Source of the DNA: Verrucomicrobiota bacterium
Lineage (GTDB): Bacteria; Verrucomicrobiota; Verrucomicrobiia; Chthoniobacterales; UBA10450
Length of the DNA stretch: 36,505 bases
Reading direction: 5' to 3'
Assembly (NCBI GenBank): GCA_003218415.1
Contig: QHNK01000076.1
Location: forward strand, 1 to 36,505
Part shown: positions 1-8,742 of the stretch, piece by piece
Layout of the letters: every line of letters starts with the position of its first letter
How positions within the stretch are numbered: position 1 is the first letter of the stretch
The notes under the pieces: generated by a model
The model's input: only the letters and a program-made list of their open reading frames with translations
Databases searched by the model: none
What the model was told of the DNA's origin: nothing
Made by a program: the position numbers and the translations under genes

Positions 1-48
1 TCGTCGTTAGCCATGAAACACGATACAAACGGGCAAAAACTCGGCAAT

Positions 49-100
49 GGTAGCGTCGGCGTGCCGCGTCGACCGGACGCCGCAGCGCGGCGTCCCTACC
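49..100. repeat. REP-like palindromic element upstream of the kinase-murQ gene
   Basis: GGTAG...CTACC ends and perfect stem GGACGCCGC-AGC-GCGGCGTCC at 75-95. Confidence 0.7.
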
Positions 101-152
101 AGCCAAACCAAGACTTTCAAATTCCCGGAAAAGCGGCTAAGCATAAACAATC

Positions 153-1955
153 GTGAAACCCGGTGAGCGCATCCTCGGGGTGGAAGGCGGTGGCACAAAA
201 ACCGCTTGGGTGCTGGTGGAGACTTTAACCGGAGCAGATGCGCCCGGCTGTGAATTTCGCATTATCGACCAGGGAAAACTGCCTCCGTCGAATTTCCGGC
301 TCACCACGTCGAAGCGCCTGCGCCTAATTCTCGCTGAACTGCCAAAGCAAATCGATCTCGCGGGAGTTTTTCTTGCCGGTTGCGCCACAGAGGAAGATCG
401 CCGCTTACTCGAGCAAATCTGTCTCGAGGTCTGGCCAAACGCCAAAATTGTCACAGGCAGTGATCGCGACTCCGGGCTGGCAGCGGCGCTCGATCATGGT
501 GACGGCATCGTCGTCAACGCCGGAAGCGGTTCCTCTGTAACTGGACGCCGCGGCGACCGGATCGAGAGAGCGGGCGGGTGGGGGCACATCTTGGGCGATG
601 CCGGAGGCGGTTATTTTCTTTCCATCCAGGCGCTTCGCTTGATCCTACGCGAACACGATTTGCATCAAAGCGAGATGCAGTTCACTGCGAAAATTCTGCA
701 CGCGCTTTCATTGAACAATTTTGATGAACTGGTTCGCTGGGTGCAAACAGCGGACAAAATGGACATCGCAATGCTGGCGCCGGTGGTGTTTGAAGCCGCA
801 ACTGAGCGTGACGCGCGTCTGATGGAGATCATCGAAGAAGGCGCGCGCGTCCTCTGCGAATACACCGAGGCGGTCGCATCCCGGCTGCACCTGCTCGCGC
901 CAAAAGTCGTGTTGATGGGCGGCCTTTTCTACCGTGACTCCCTCTACACGCATACGTTCCGGCGCAGACTAAAAAAGAATCTTCCCGATGCGCGCGTGGC
1001 AACCGCGGCGCGAGCTCCTGAGCTAGGCGCCGCGTGGCTGGCAACAGAAGCGGGCGATCACGCCGCGTTTCACCCAAAGCCATCCCAAAGCGAAATCGAC
1101 AGTTTGGCGGCCGCGCTTACCGAGCAGCGCAATCCGCGCTCAGAGAACCTGGAGAAAATGAGCGCACAAGAGCTCGTCGAAGTGTTTGTGGAGGAAGAAA
1201 AACTGGTTCAGGACGCCTTGCGCAACGCGACGGCAGCTCTTGTCGGCGCGATTCAAATCGTGACTGAATCGCTGCGAAATGGTGGCCGCCTGTTTTATGT
1301 CGGTGCTGGGAGCAGCGGACGCATCGGCGTACTTGATGCGAGCGAAATCCCGCCCACTTTTGGCGCGCCGCCTGATCTTGTGCAAGGAGTGATCGCCGGC
1401 GGCGTAACGGCGCTTTACCGAAGTGCGGAAGGCGCGGAAGACGAGGAAAGTGCCGGCGCATTGGCTTTGGATGAGCGCCGAATAAAAGGCCCCGATGTTG
1501 TGGTTGGAATTACGGCCAGTGGCAGGACGCCTTTTGTACTCGGCGCGCTTGCCCGGGCAAAGTCGTTAGGGGCAAAAACGATTTTGCTCACCTGCAATCC
1601 GGATTGTAGCCACCGGCCTGTGGCCGGTCCGACTGATAGCCCACAAGGCCGTAGCTACAGCGATCTCGATCTACTAATCACGCTCGCGGTTGGGCCAGAA
1701 CTCTTGACTGGATCGACCAGATTGAAGGCCGGCACAGCGACCAAGGTTGCCCTCAATATCATCAGCACCGGTGCCATGGTCGCGCTGGGTAAAGTGCGCG
1801 GCAATCTGATGATCGATCTGCACGCTACCAGCACGAAATTGCGTGATCGCGCGGTGCGGGTTCTCGCCGAACTGGCGCAATGCGACTACGAGTCAGCCCG
1901 CAATTTGCTGGAAGCGAACGACTGGGACTTGCGCGCGGCGCTGGAGAAACTGTAG
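153..1955 (+). CDS. murQ: Fusion protein: N-terminal BadF/BadG-type N-acetylhexosamine kinase + C-terminal N-acetylmuramic acid 6-phosphate etherase (MurQ)
   Basis: N-term GVEGGGTKTAWVL (ASKHA phosphate-1 motif) and VNAGSGSSVTG; C-term FYVGAGSSGRIGVLDASEIPPTFG, ITASGRTPFV, VGPELLTGSTRLKAGTATK, all typical of MurQ; one uninterrupted 600-aa ORF. Confidence 0.9.
   Translation: MKPGERILGVEGGGTKTAWVLVETLTGADAPGCEFRIIDQGKLPPSNFRLTTSKRLRLILAELPKQIDLAGVFLAGCATEEDRRLLEQICLEVWPNAKIVTGSDRDSGLAAALDHGDGIVVNAGSGSSVTGRRGDRIERAGGWGHILGDAGGGYFLSIQALRLILREHDLHQSEMQFTAKILHALSLNNFDELVRWVQTADKMDIAMLAPVVFEAATERDARLMEIIEEGARVLCEYTEAVASRLHLLAPKVVLMGGLFYRDSLYTHTFRRRLKKNLPDARVATAARAPELGAAWLATEAGDHAAFHPKPSQSEIDSLAAALTEQRNPRSENLEKMSAQELVEVFVEEEKLVQDALRNATAALVGAIQIVTESLRNGGRLFYVGAGSSGRIGVLDASEIPPTFGAPPDLVQGVIAGGVTALYRSAEGAEDEESAGALALDERRIKGPDVVVGITASGRTPFVLGALARAKSLGAKTILLTCNPDCSHRPVAGPTDSPQGRSYSDLDLLITLAVGPELLTGSTRLKAGTATKVALNIISTGAMVALGKVRGNLMIDLHATSTKLRDRAVRVLAELAQCDYESARNLLEANDWDLRAALEKL
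1606..1658. repeat. Palindromic repeat-like segment inside the MurQ coding region
   Basis: GTAGCCACCGGCCTGTGGCCGGT...GGCCGTAGCTAC; internal perfect ACCGGCC-TGT-GGCCGGT (1612-1628). Confidence 0.6.
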
Positions 1956-2032
1956 AAATTTTTGTTCGCCATAAGCGCAACAGAAGTGGCTCGTGCGAAG
2001 CTAGGTATGACTTAACCGAAAGGAACAACCCT

Positions 2033-2182
2033 ATGCTCTGGACAATATTTGTGATTCTGCTGGTCCTATGGCTGCTTGGATTGGTCAGTTCGTACACGCT
2101 CGGCGGGTTTATTCACATCCTGCTCGTCATTGCGATTGTGGTGCTGATTATCAATTTGATCCAAGGCCGGCGGCCGTTGTAA
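2033..2182 (+). CDS. Small hydrophobic membrane protein, lmo0937-like (49 aa)
   Basis: MLWTIFVILLVLWLLGLVSSYTLGGFIHILLVIAIVVLIINLIQGRRPL; ATG at 2033 preceded by AAAGGAAC; the longer ORF call from 1880 overlaps murQ and is not needed. Confidence 0.75.
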   Translation: MLWTIFVILLVLWLLGLVSSYTLGGFIHILLVIAIVVLIINLIQGRRPL

Positions 2183-2192
2183 GCTCGCGCCA

Positions 2193-2414
2193 ATGAAACC
2201 AGCCGGCGTTGTCGGCATTATTCTCATTATTGTCGGCCTCATCGGCTTTGCCTGGGGCGGTTTGGGTTGGACGACAGAAAAGAAAGACGCCCAACTGGGC
2301 CCACTTGAAATCACTCACAAAGAGAGTCACGGAATTGCCTTTCCGCCGATCGCGAGTGGAATTTGTTTAGTCGGCGGAATCGTGCTGGTAATTATCAGCA
2401 GCCGAAAAACCTAG
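2193..2414 (+). CDS. Small membrane protein (two predicted TM segments, DUF3185-like)
   Basis: MKPAGVVGIILIIVGLIGFAWGG...; short intergenic gap after the previous gene. Confidence 0.6.
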   Translation: MKPAGVVGIILIIVGLIGFAWGGLGWTTEKKDAQLGPLEITHKESHGIAFPPIASGICLVGGIVLVIISSRKT

Positions 2415-3874
2415 CCGCCCGCTTTTAGCACAGCGAAAGTCTTGCTGCCTTTGCGGTCGAGGTACAGGAGGACGCCGCGTTTCGGGTCGGCTTTGTTCAG
2501 CGCTTCGCGGAATGATTGCACGTTTTTCACTGGTTTGCCGTCCACTTCGGTAATGACGTCTTCGCGCTGGAGGTCCTGAGCCGCAGCAATGCTGTTGTCC
2601 TCCACATCGGTGACAACCACACCTTTTTCGACGGGGAGATGAAGACGTTCGGCAACATCTTTAGTCAATTCCTGCACCTGCAATCCAAATTTGCCGACTT
2701 CCTGCCGCTCTGGCTGTGCGGGCCGGGGCGGTTCATTTGACGCTCGCGCGATCTCGTTAGGTAATTCACCGGTCTTGATGGGAACTTTTATGGTCTGGCC
2801 TTTGCGCCACACGGTCAGCTGGACATTTTGGTCGATCTTCTTTTTCAGAATCTCGTGCTGAAGTTGCGAGTCGGTTTCGATCGGCGTTCCATCCACCTGG
2901 GTAATTACGTCGAACGGGCGCAAATCACTTCTGGAAGCAGGCGCATCGGCTTCGATGGTGCGCACCACCACTCCTTTTTCCGTGCCTTTGAACAAATCCC
3001 GGATCGCCGGGTCGTCTCCCAGCGTCTCGATGCGAATGCCCAGCCAGGGGCGCACGATCTTGTGGCCGGCAACCAGCTCGGCGCCGATTTCCTTTGCCAT
3101 GTTAATTGGAATGGCGAAGCCCAGCCCGCGGTTCATGCCGTTGATCAGCGTGTTCATTCCAATCACTTTGCCGTCGATATCACAAAGGGGGCCGCCGCTG
3201 TTGCCCGGATTAATTGAAGCATCGGTCTGCAAATAATCCGAGATGGAGTACCCGCCCGTCTGAAACAATTTGCTTCGGCCTTTGCCACTAACCACGCCGT
3301 AGGTGAATGTGTAATCGAGCTTGAACGGCGCGCCGATGGCGAACGCAAACTGTCCAACCCGCACAGTATCGCTATCACCAAGCTGGACGACCGGCAAATC
3401 CTTCGCGTCGATCTTGACGACTGCGATATCGGTTTTTTCATCCGTGCCCACCACCCGTGCCGGAAAATTCCGCCCGTCTCGCAACTTCACCTCGATTTTG
3501 TCTGCGCCTTCGACCACGTGAAAGTTCGTGAAGATGTAGCCATCGGGCCGCACGATAAAACCAGAGCCTTCGCTTTGGACCGGACGCAGTGCTCCCGGGT
3601 TTCGCCGCGGGTTGTTTTCATCGGGCGGTCCTTGGAAGAACAGGTCCTCCAGCGGCGAGCTTTCGCTGATTTCGTTCTTTTTGGAAATCTCAATAATGAC
3701 AACGCTAGGCGCCACGGTTTCGAAGACTTTTGCGAAGGCGTTGTTCAATTGATGAACAACATCCTTGCCTGCCTCCGCCGCAGCAGCAGGAACACTGGAA
3801 GTTGGGACGGCCTCGGGTTGTGCCGCAAACGATGTACTGAGTGCAACGCACAGGGTCAAAATGGATAAGCGCAT
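2411..3874 (-). CDS. degP: Periplasmic serine protease Do/HtrA family, two PDZ domains
   Basis: Signal peptide (MRLSILTLCVALSTSFAAQP), catalytic TNFHVVEGAD / TDIAVVKID / GNSGGPL, two PDZ-like regions; start chosen at the internal Met of ORF 2411..3913. Confidence 0.9.
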   Translation of the reverse strand: MRLSILTLCVALSTSFAAQPEAVPTSSVPAAAAEAGKDVVHQLNNAFAKVFETVAPSVVIIEISKKNEISESSPLEDLFFQGPPDENNPRRNPGALRPVQSEGSGFIVRPDGYIFTNFHVVEGADKIEVKLRDGRNFPARVVGTDEKTDIAVVKIDAKDLPVVQLGDSDTVRVGQFAFAIGAPFKLDYTFTYGVVSGKGRSKLFQTGGYSISDYLQTDASINPGNSGGPLCDIDGKVIGMNTLINGMNRGLGFAIPINMAKEIGAELVAGHKIVRPWLGIRIETLGDDPAIRDLFKGTEKGVVVRTIEADAPASRSDLRPFDVITQVDGTPIETDSQLQHEILKKKIDQNVQLTVWRKGQTIKVPIKTGELPNEIARASNEPPRPAQPERQEVGKFGLQVQELTKDVAERLHLPVEKGVVVTDVEDNSIAAAQDLQREDVITEVDGKPVKNVQSFREALNKADPKRGVLLYLDRKGSKTFAVLKAGG

Positions 3875-4019
3875 CGGTTGGAATTTGGACAGCACTGAAG
3901 ATGCAACGTTCAACTGGATACGTCCAATCCCAGCTTACTCAAAGGCGCGCTCGCAGTTCCGCCATATTTCTACTACATTCTCTGACGAAGCTCGTATAAT
4001 TTCCGGCCCAACCCTGTTT

Positions 4020-5312
4020 ATGCACGCGTTCAAGAGGCGAGTCGTCTTTGGGGCAGGCGTCGTGCTTTTGATATTGTTTTGGGCAATCGCGGTTGGCCCC
4101 GAGCCGCCTGCGCGCATCTCCATCTCGCCGGAGGAACTGGTTCGAGCTGTCACCATTCAGCGCGATTCGCTAATCGACCTCTGCCTGATCGAGCACGTCA
4201 ATCCAAACGGGCGCGATGCGCAAGGGCGCACGCCGTTGCTAATCGCAACATCGCAACAGGATTGGAAAACGGCGCTCCGGCTCGTTGAAGCCGGTGCGGT
4301 GGTTGATCTTGCAGATAAGAACCGTTTTACGCCGCTCATGGCGGCAGCGATGCACGGTAATCTGGAAATCTTTCAGTTGCTCCTCGCACGCTCAATCAAT
4401 CTTCATGCCGAAGCCACGTGCACGGACGGGCGGGATCTCCTAGGAGTGGCGCTCGAGGGCGAAAATCCGGAGATCGTCAAGACCGTGATCGAGCGGTTAC
4501 CGACGATGCCGCACTGGAAAACCAGTACGCGACGCGCTCTGACCGCAGCGCTCCAAGCGGGGAACAAGGACCAAATCCGATCGCTCCTTCGCAAACATTC
4601 AACACCTCCGACGCCTGAGGGCAGGAACGTGCCGTTCCTTGCCTATTCGATCGCGGGAAACAACTCCTCGCTTTTTAGCACGCTTCTGGGTTGCGGAGCC
4701 GATCTCAACACCGTTCTTCCATCGCGCTGCGATAAGGATTTTCTCGCGCTGCTGCCGTCGAAGTCGCTGCGCAGTTACGTTGAAGAAGACCGCAATCTTA
4801 CCGTCGTGATGCTTGCCGCGGGGCTTGGACAGGACGATTACCTGCGCGCGCTGCTCGATGCGGGAGCCAACCGGAACCGGCTGACGAGCCGGGATAAGAT
4901 GTCTGCGTTGGATATTGCCGCAGAGACGGGTCATTGGCGGGCCGCACAAATTCTTCTTGGCGGCGGGCCATCGCCAGATCGGTTGCGCCTCGAAATTTCT
5001 CTCGCTTTGCAACGGGTCGCCCTCGTTAAGGATGGTGCGCCGGTGTATCGCACGCAATGTTCGACTGGCCGACCAGGTTATTCGACGAAAACGGGCGAAT
5101 TTGTGATCACCAATAAGGAACGATACCATCGTTCCACCATCTACCACGTGGACATGCCGTATTTCATGCGGCTGAGCTGTCTTGATTTTGGAATGCACGC
5201 CGGGTACGTGCCGAATCACCCGGCGTCACACGGTTGCATTCGGTTGCCGGAGGAAGCTGCTCGCAAATTTTTCTCCGAACTTCCGGTCGGCACGCTTGTG
5301 ACGGTGCAATAA
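4020..5312 (+). CDS. Ankyrin-repeat protein with C-terminal YkuD L,D-transpeptidase domain
   Basis: N-terminal TM anchor; repeated GRTPLLIA / RFTPLMAAAMHGNLEIFQLLLA / NLTVVMLAAGLGQDDYLRALLDAGAN / KMSALDIAAETGHWRAAQILL ankyrin units; C-term HPASHGCIRLP, the L,D-transpeptidase Cys motif. Confidence 0.85.
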   Translation: MHAFKRRVVFGAGVVLLILFWAIAVGPEPPARISISPEELVRAVTIQRDSLIDLCLIEHVNPNGRDAQGRTPLLIATSQQDWKTALRLVEAGAVVDLADKNRFTPLMAAAMHGNLEIFQLLLARSINLHAEATCTDGRDLLGVALEGENPEIVKTVIERLPTMPHWKTSTRRALTAALQAGNKDQIRSLLRKHSTPPTPEGRNVPFLAYSIAGNNSSLFSTLLGCGADLNTVLPSRCDKDFLALLPSKSLRSYVEEDRNLTVVMLAAGLGQDDYLRALLDAGANRNRLTSRDKMSALDIAAETGHWRAAQILLGGGPSPDRLRLEISLALQRVALVKDGAPVYRTQCSTGRPGYSTKTGEFVITNKERYHRSTIYHVDMPYFMRLSCLDFGMHAGYVPNHPASHGCIRLPEEAARKFFSELPVGTLVTVQ

Positions 5313-5411
5313 GGCGACAGCCGATTGCCTGCCGGAAATCCGACGTCGCGGAGAGGTATCTCTGATTTCCTCGAATCCAAACTGACTTGTGTGGCATCTC
5401 AATGGAATCCT

Positions 5412-6110
5412 ATGGAAACAAACGATATTCGAGCGGCATCCTTTGTTATGACGAACGAGCATGCGGTGGCGAGGAAGATTTCGCCGGCCACGTGGATCGG
5501 ACTCTTCCTCTCATTGTTCGCGATGGTCGTAATTCGCTATGCGTTCGTGTTCTTTGTACCCGAAATGACGTTCGCCTCGGCAATTTTAAAGGAAACGTTG
5601 ATCTGGGCGAGCGCAGCCGCTCTCCTTGTTATCATTCTGTGCGCCGAACATTTGCCCCTGCGCTCTATCGGCCTCGGCACCGCGCGCTGGTGGATGTCGA
5701 TCTTGTGGGGGCTCGTAGTTGCCGTGGTATCGGCAGCGGTCGTCGGCGGGCTGGCTTATCTTACTGGTTACGGCCACGGTCCCGGATCCGCCGCGTTCGA
5801 GAAACTGCCGCTTTGGTTAATTACGCTCATCGTTTGCCGGGCCGGAGTGGTAGAAGAATTATTTTATCGCGGTTACGCCATCGAACGTTTGCGGATGATT
5901 GGTCTCGGACGCTTCTGGTCGGTCACAATTCCGCTGGTTGTTTTTTCACTTGGCCATTGGTCCGGAGGGGCTGCAAATATTCTGATCGCGCTTGCGGCGG
6001 GTATAATCTTAACGGGATTCTATTTGTGGCGTCGTGATTTGGTCGCCAACATGATCGGCCACGGCTTGGTGGACTTTGTTGCCAATGTGGTGCCCAAATT
6101 GTTTTCCTAG
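5412..6110 (+). CDS. CPBP-family intramembrane metalloprotease (CAAX protease-like)
   Basis: VVEELFYRGYAIERL (EExxxR motif), FSLGHW, MIGHGLVDF; multiple TM segments. Confidence 0.85.
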   Translation: METNDIRAASFVMTNEHAVARKISPATWIGLFLSLFAMVVIRYAFVFFVPEMTFASAILKETLIWASAAALLVIILCAEHLPLRSIGLGTARWWMSILWGLVVAVVSAAVVGGLAYLTGYGHGPGSAAFEKLPLWLITLIVCRAGVVEELFYRGYAIERLRMIGLGRFWSVTIPLVVFSLGHWSGGAANILIALAAGIILTGFYLWRRDLVANMIGHGLVDFVANVVPKLFS

Positions 6111-6195
6111 CAATCCAACCTTTCATCTGCGGATTTTTGAAAAAGCCGCTGACTAGCGCGTAGGCTTTCGTAGCTTACGAGACGGATTGCAAGGA

Positions 6196-6804
6196 ATGAC
6201 ACCATTGCTTTTGTTTGCTGCAGGCGCAGGAGCGCCTTCGTCGCATCCCTGGATACAAGATTGGAGAAAGCGTTTGTCTCGAATCGGCATCGTCGAGACC
6301 TTCGATTACGATTACATGCGCGAAGGCCGAAAGCGACCCGATCGCTTGCCGCAGCTTATCGCCGCGCATCGAAAAGCATTAAACCGGGCGCGAGAGCGAC
6401 ATCGCGCTGAATCAACCATCCTCGTCGGCAAGAGCATGGGCGGCCGCGTTGGATGTCATTTATCGCTGGAGGAAAAAGTGGATGGATTAGTTTGTCTCGG
6501 ATACCCGCTCTGTCCGATGGGCGATCAGACGAAACCTCGCGATGAAGTTTTGCGCGCTCTTACCACACCGATTCTTTTTGTGCAAGGCGCGCGCGACTCG
6601 CTGTGTCAGTTGGATCTTCTGGAGCGCGTTCGAGCCGAAATGAAAGCGCCAAACTTTTTGCATATCGTTGAAGAAGGCGACCACTCCCTGCGGGTGCCAA
6701 AGCATCAGCTACAGGCGAGCGGCCAAACACAGGAAGCTGTCGATCAAACAATTCTCAACGCGATCGTTGGATTTGTTGAACCCTTGGTGGTGGCCACGGA
6801 TTAG
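6196..6804 (+). CDS. Alpha/beta hydrolase, KANL3/Tex30-like dienelactone-hydrolase-type
   Basis: LFAAGAGAPSSHPWI, GKSMGGR nucleophile elbow, LFVQGARDSLC, EGDHSL. Confidence 0.8.
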   Translation: MTPLLLFAAGAGAPSSHPWIQDWRKRLSRIGIVETFDYDYMREGRKRPDRLPQLIAAHRKALNRARERHRAESTILVGKSMGGRVGCHLSLEEKVDGLVCLGYPLCPMGDQTKPRDEVLRALTTPILFVQGARDSLCQLDLLERVRAEMKAPNFLHIVEEGDHSLRVPKHQLQASGQTQEAVDQTILNAIVGFVEPLVVATD

Positions 6805-6810
6805 AAGAAC

Positions 6811-7686
6811 ATGAGGAGAAGGCACAATCGCGTTTCCATACGCGCCGGTCAGGTCGAATTCGTCAAAGTCGGGACAGACGCTTGGCGGTGGCGCGATGTC
6901 TATCGTTGGCTGCTGGGCTTGAGGTGGCCGCGGTTCGCGGCGTTTGTCGCCAGTCTTTACGTCGGGCTAAACCTTCTTTTCGCCGCGCTTTACAGTCTCC
7001 AGCAAAACAGTATCGCCGGCAGCACTGGCGGGCATTGGTTTTTTGATTGCTTTTTTTTCAGCGTGCAAACGCTGGCAACAGTCGGCTACGGCCACATGTA
7101 TCCGCAAACGCTTTACGCTCACGTCGTCACCACGATTGAAATCATGACTGGGATATTTTTGCTCGCGGTGATGACCGGCCTCATCTTCGTGCGCTTCTCG
7201 CGCCCGATTGCGCGCGTCGTGTTCAGCAATTCCATCGTCATCGCGCCGTTGAATGGGAAGCCGACGCTGATGGTGCGAATCGGCAACGAAAATCAGCACA
7301 GCATGGTGGAGGCCGAGTTCCGGATCATGTTTTCACGCGATGAACCGTTGCTCGAAGGCGGAGATTTTCGCTACTTTTATGTCCTTAAACTTCAGTTTGA
7401 TCGGCTGACGGTCTTTCCCGCGGCGCTGACTTTGCGGCACACCATCGACGAGAAGAGTCCGCTTTTCGGCGCGACTGTTGAATCTCTCCAAGCCAGGCGT
7501 GCGCTGTTTTTAGTATCGGTCGTTGGAATCGATCCGGTGATCGCCGCGTCGGTCCAAACGCAAAAGGATTACACCTGGCGCGATATTCAATTCGGCCATC
7601 GCTTTGTCGAAATCTATACCGAGCATGGCGGCGGCAGACTGACGGTCGATTACGGCCGGCTTCACGACACTGAACCAGTGTTGTAG
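6811..7686 (+). CDS. Inward-rectifier potassium channel (KirBac-like)
   Basis: Selectivity filter LATVGYGHMYP between two TM helices, then IRK-type cytoplasmic domain (RVVFSNSIVIAPLNGKPTLMVRIGNENQHSMVEAEFR). Confidence 0.88.
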   Translation: MRRRHNRVSIRAGQVEFVKVGTDAWRWRDVYRWLLGLRWPRFAAFVASLYVGLNLLFAALYSLQQNSIAGSTGGHWFFDCFFFSVQTLATVGYGHMYPQTLYAHVVTTIEIMTGIFLLAVMTGLIFVRFSRPIARVVFSNSIVIAPLNGKPTLMVRIGNENQHSMVEAEFRIMFSRDEPLLEGGDFRYFYVLKLQFDRLTVFPAALTLRHTIDEKSPLFGATVESLQARRALFLVSVVGIDPVIAASVQTQKDYTWRDIQFGHRFVEIYTEHGGGRLTVDYGRLHDTEPVL

Positions 7687-7707
7687 GGACATCGCGCTGC
7701 GATGTCC
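7687..7707. repeat. REP-like perfect palindrome (9-bp stem, 3-nt loop) between convergent genes
   Basis: GGACATCGC-GCT-GCGATGTCC directly after the KirBac stop. Confidence 0.8.
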
Positions 7708-7713
7708 GCCGCT

Positions 7714-8208
7714 CTATTCAGGCGGCTGTAGAATCATGCGCGCGAACTGAAACATCGCGCCGATAAGCTGAACAACGATCCCGGTGAAGAATGGCCAGAA
7801 CGCGCCCAGCAAGGCGACGTTACATAATTGCAACAGGATCGCTCCCCACCCAAGAGTGGCGAACAAATGAAAAATGAAGTTGGCGGATGCGTCTTGTAAC
7901 TGCCGTAGATGAAGACGGCGAGAGCTGATGTTTACCGTGATCCCGAATGCCAAAAAAACTACGAAGGCGACACCACTGCACCATCTCCACACGCTCGTCA
8001 GCGCAGGCTCGACGGTCAGCAACAACAGCGCGATCATGCAAAGACCAAGCGGTAATACTGAATTGGCTAGCAAAAGCCGTAGCCGGAATTTATCGAGTGC
8101 CGACCAGTCGTGGATCGCCTCGCGGCGAAAAACGACCACTACGCCGGCAAAACCGGCAAGAGCGACAGCAATTTGGGACGCAGTGCTGAGCGCTTCCCCC
8201 GGTTCCAT
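7714..8208 (-). CDS. Hypothetical integral membrane protein (about 4 TM)
   Basis: 164-aa hydrophobic ORF (VALAGFAGVVVVFRREAI..., LLLTVEPAL..., FVVFLAFGITVNISS...). Confidence 0.65.
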   Translation of the reverse strand: MEPGEALSTASQIAVALAGFAGVVVVFRREAIHDWSALDKFRLRLLLANSVLPLGLCMIALLLLTVEPALTSVWRWCSGVAFVVFLAFGITVNISSRRLHLRQLQDASANFIFHLFATLGWGAILLQLCNVALLGAFWPFFTGIVVQLIGAMFQFARMILQPPE

Positions 8209-8345
8209 GGATTATCACTTCAACATTCGACGGCGAAGTGGGGAAGAATATTTTTCAAAGCGGATTCCAAGCTTTGTGGTTTTGCTCAGACGCAGATTTA
8301 AACTAGTCTGTTAGATCCAACTACAGGAAAGGAGTAACGCTACTT

Positions 8346-8639
8346 ATGGCTACTTATATCGGGCTGATTCAGTTTACAGACCAGGGTATTCGCAACGTTA
8401 AAGACACAGTTAAGCGCGGCGAAGCTGCGATAGCTGAGGCGGAGAAAATGGGTATGAAGATCGTGGAGGAATTCTGGACGATGGGCGCTTACGACGTTGT
8501 CGTCCTGTTCGAGGCGCCGGATGACGAAACGATGAGCGCGTTCATACTTAAAGTCGGCGCGCTCGGCAACGTCCGGGGTCAGACCTTGCGCGCCTTCCGC
8601 CGGCAGGAAATCGAACAAATCCTGTCGAAGATGAAATAG
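8346..8639 (+). CDS. GYD domain protein
   Basis: MATYIGLIQFTDQGIRNVKDT...EFWTMGAYDVVVLFEAPDDE..., a typical GYD-family pattern; GGAG-type RBS upstream (caggaaaggagtaacgc). Confidence 0.9.
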   Translation: MATYIGLIQFTDQGIRNVKDTVKRGEAAIAEAEKMGMKIVEEFWTMGAYDVVVLFEAPDDETMSAFILKVGALGNVRGQTLRAFRRQEIEQILSKMK

Positions 8640-8742
8640 CCGTTTGTTAAGATCCGAGTCGCGCTAGCTCCGCTGCGTCGGGTGTTGCAGTGAATTGCTC
8701 GGCTGCGTTTGCAATCTGAGCGCGATCCGCTTCGACGAAGTC

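Noticed and set aside
3765-4019. N-terminal extension of the ankyrin-YkuD ORF
   Set aside because: Overlaps degP 5' end antisense; a Met at 4020 followed by a TM anchor is a better start.
4599-5219. 206-aa antisense ORF opposite the ankyrin-YkuD gene
   Set aside because: Shadow ORF; coding evidence (repeats, HGCIRLP) is on the plus strand.
5387-6037. 216-aa ORF in alternate frame of the CPBP protease
   Set aside because: CPBP frame has EExxxR and TM helices; this frame is Arg-rich with no motif.
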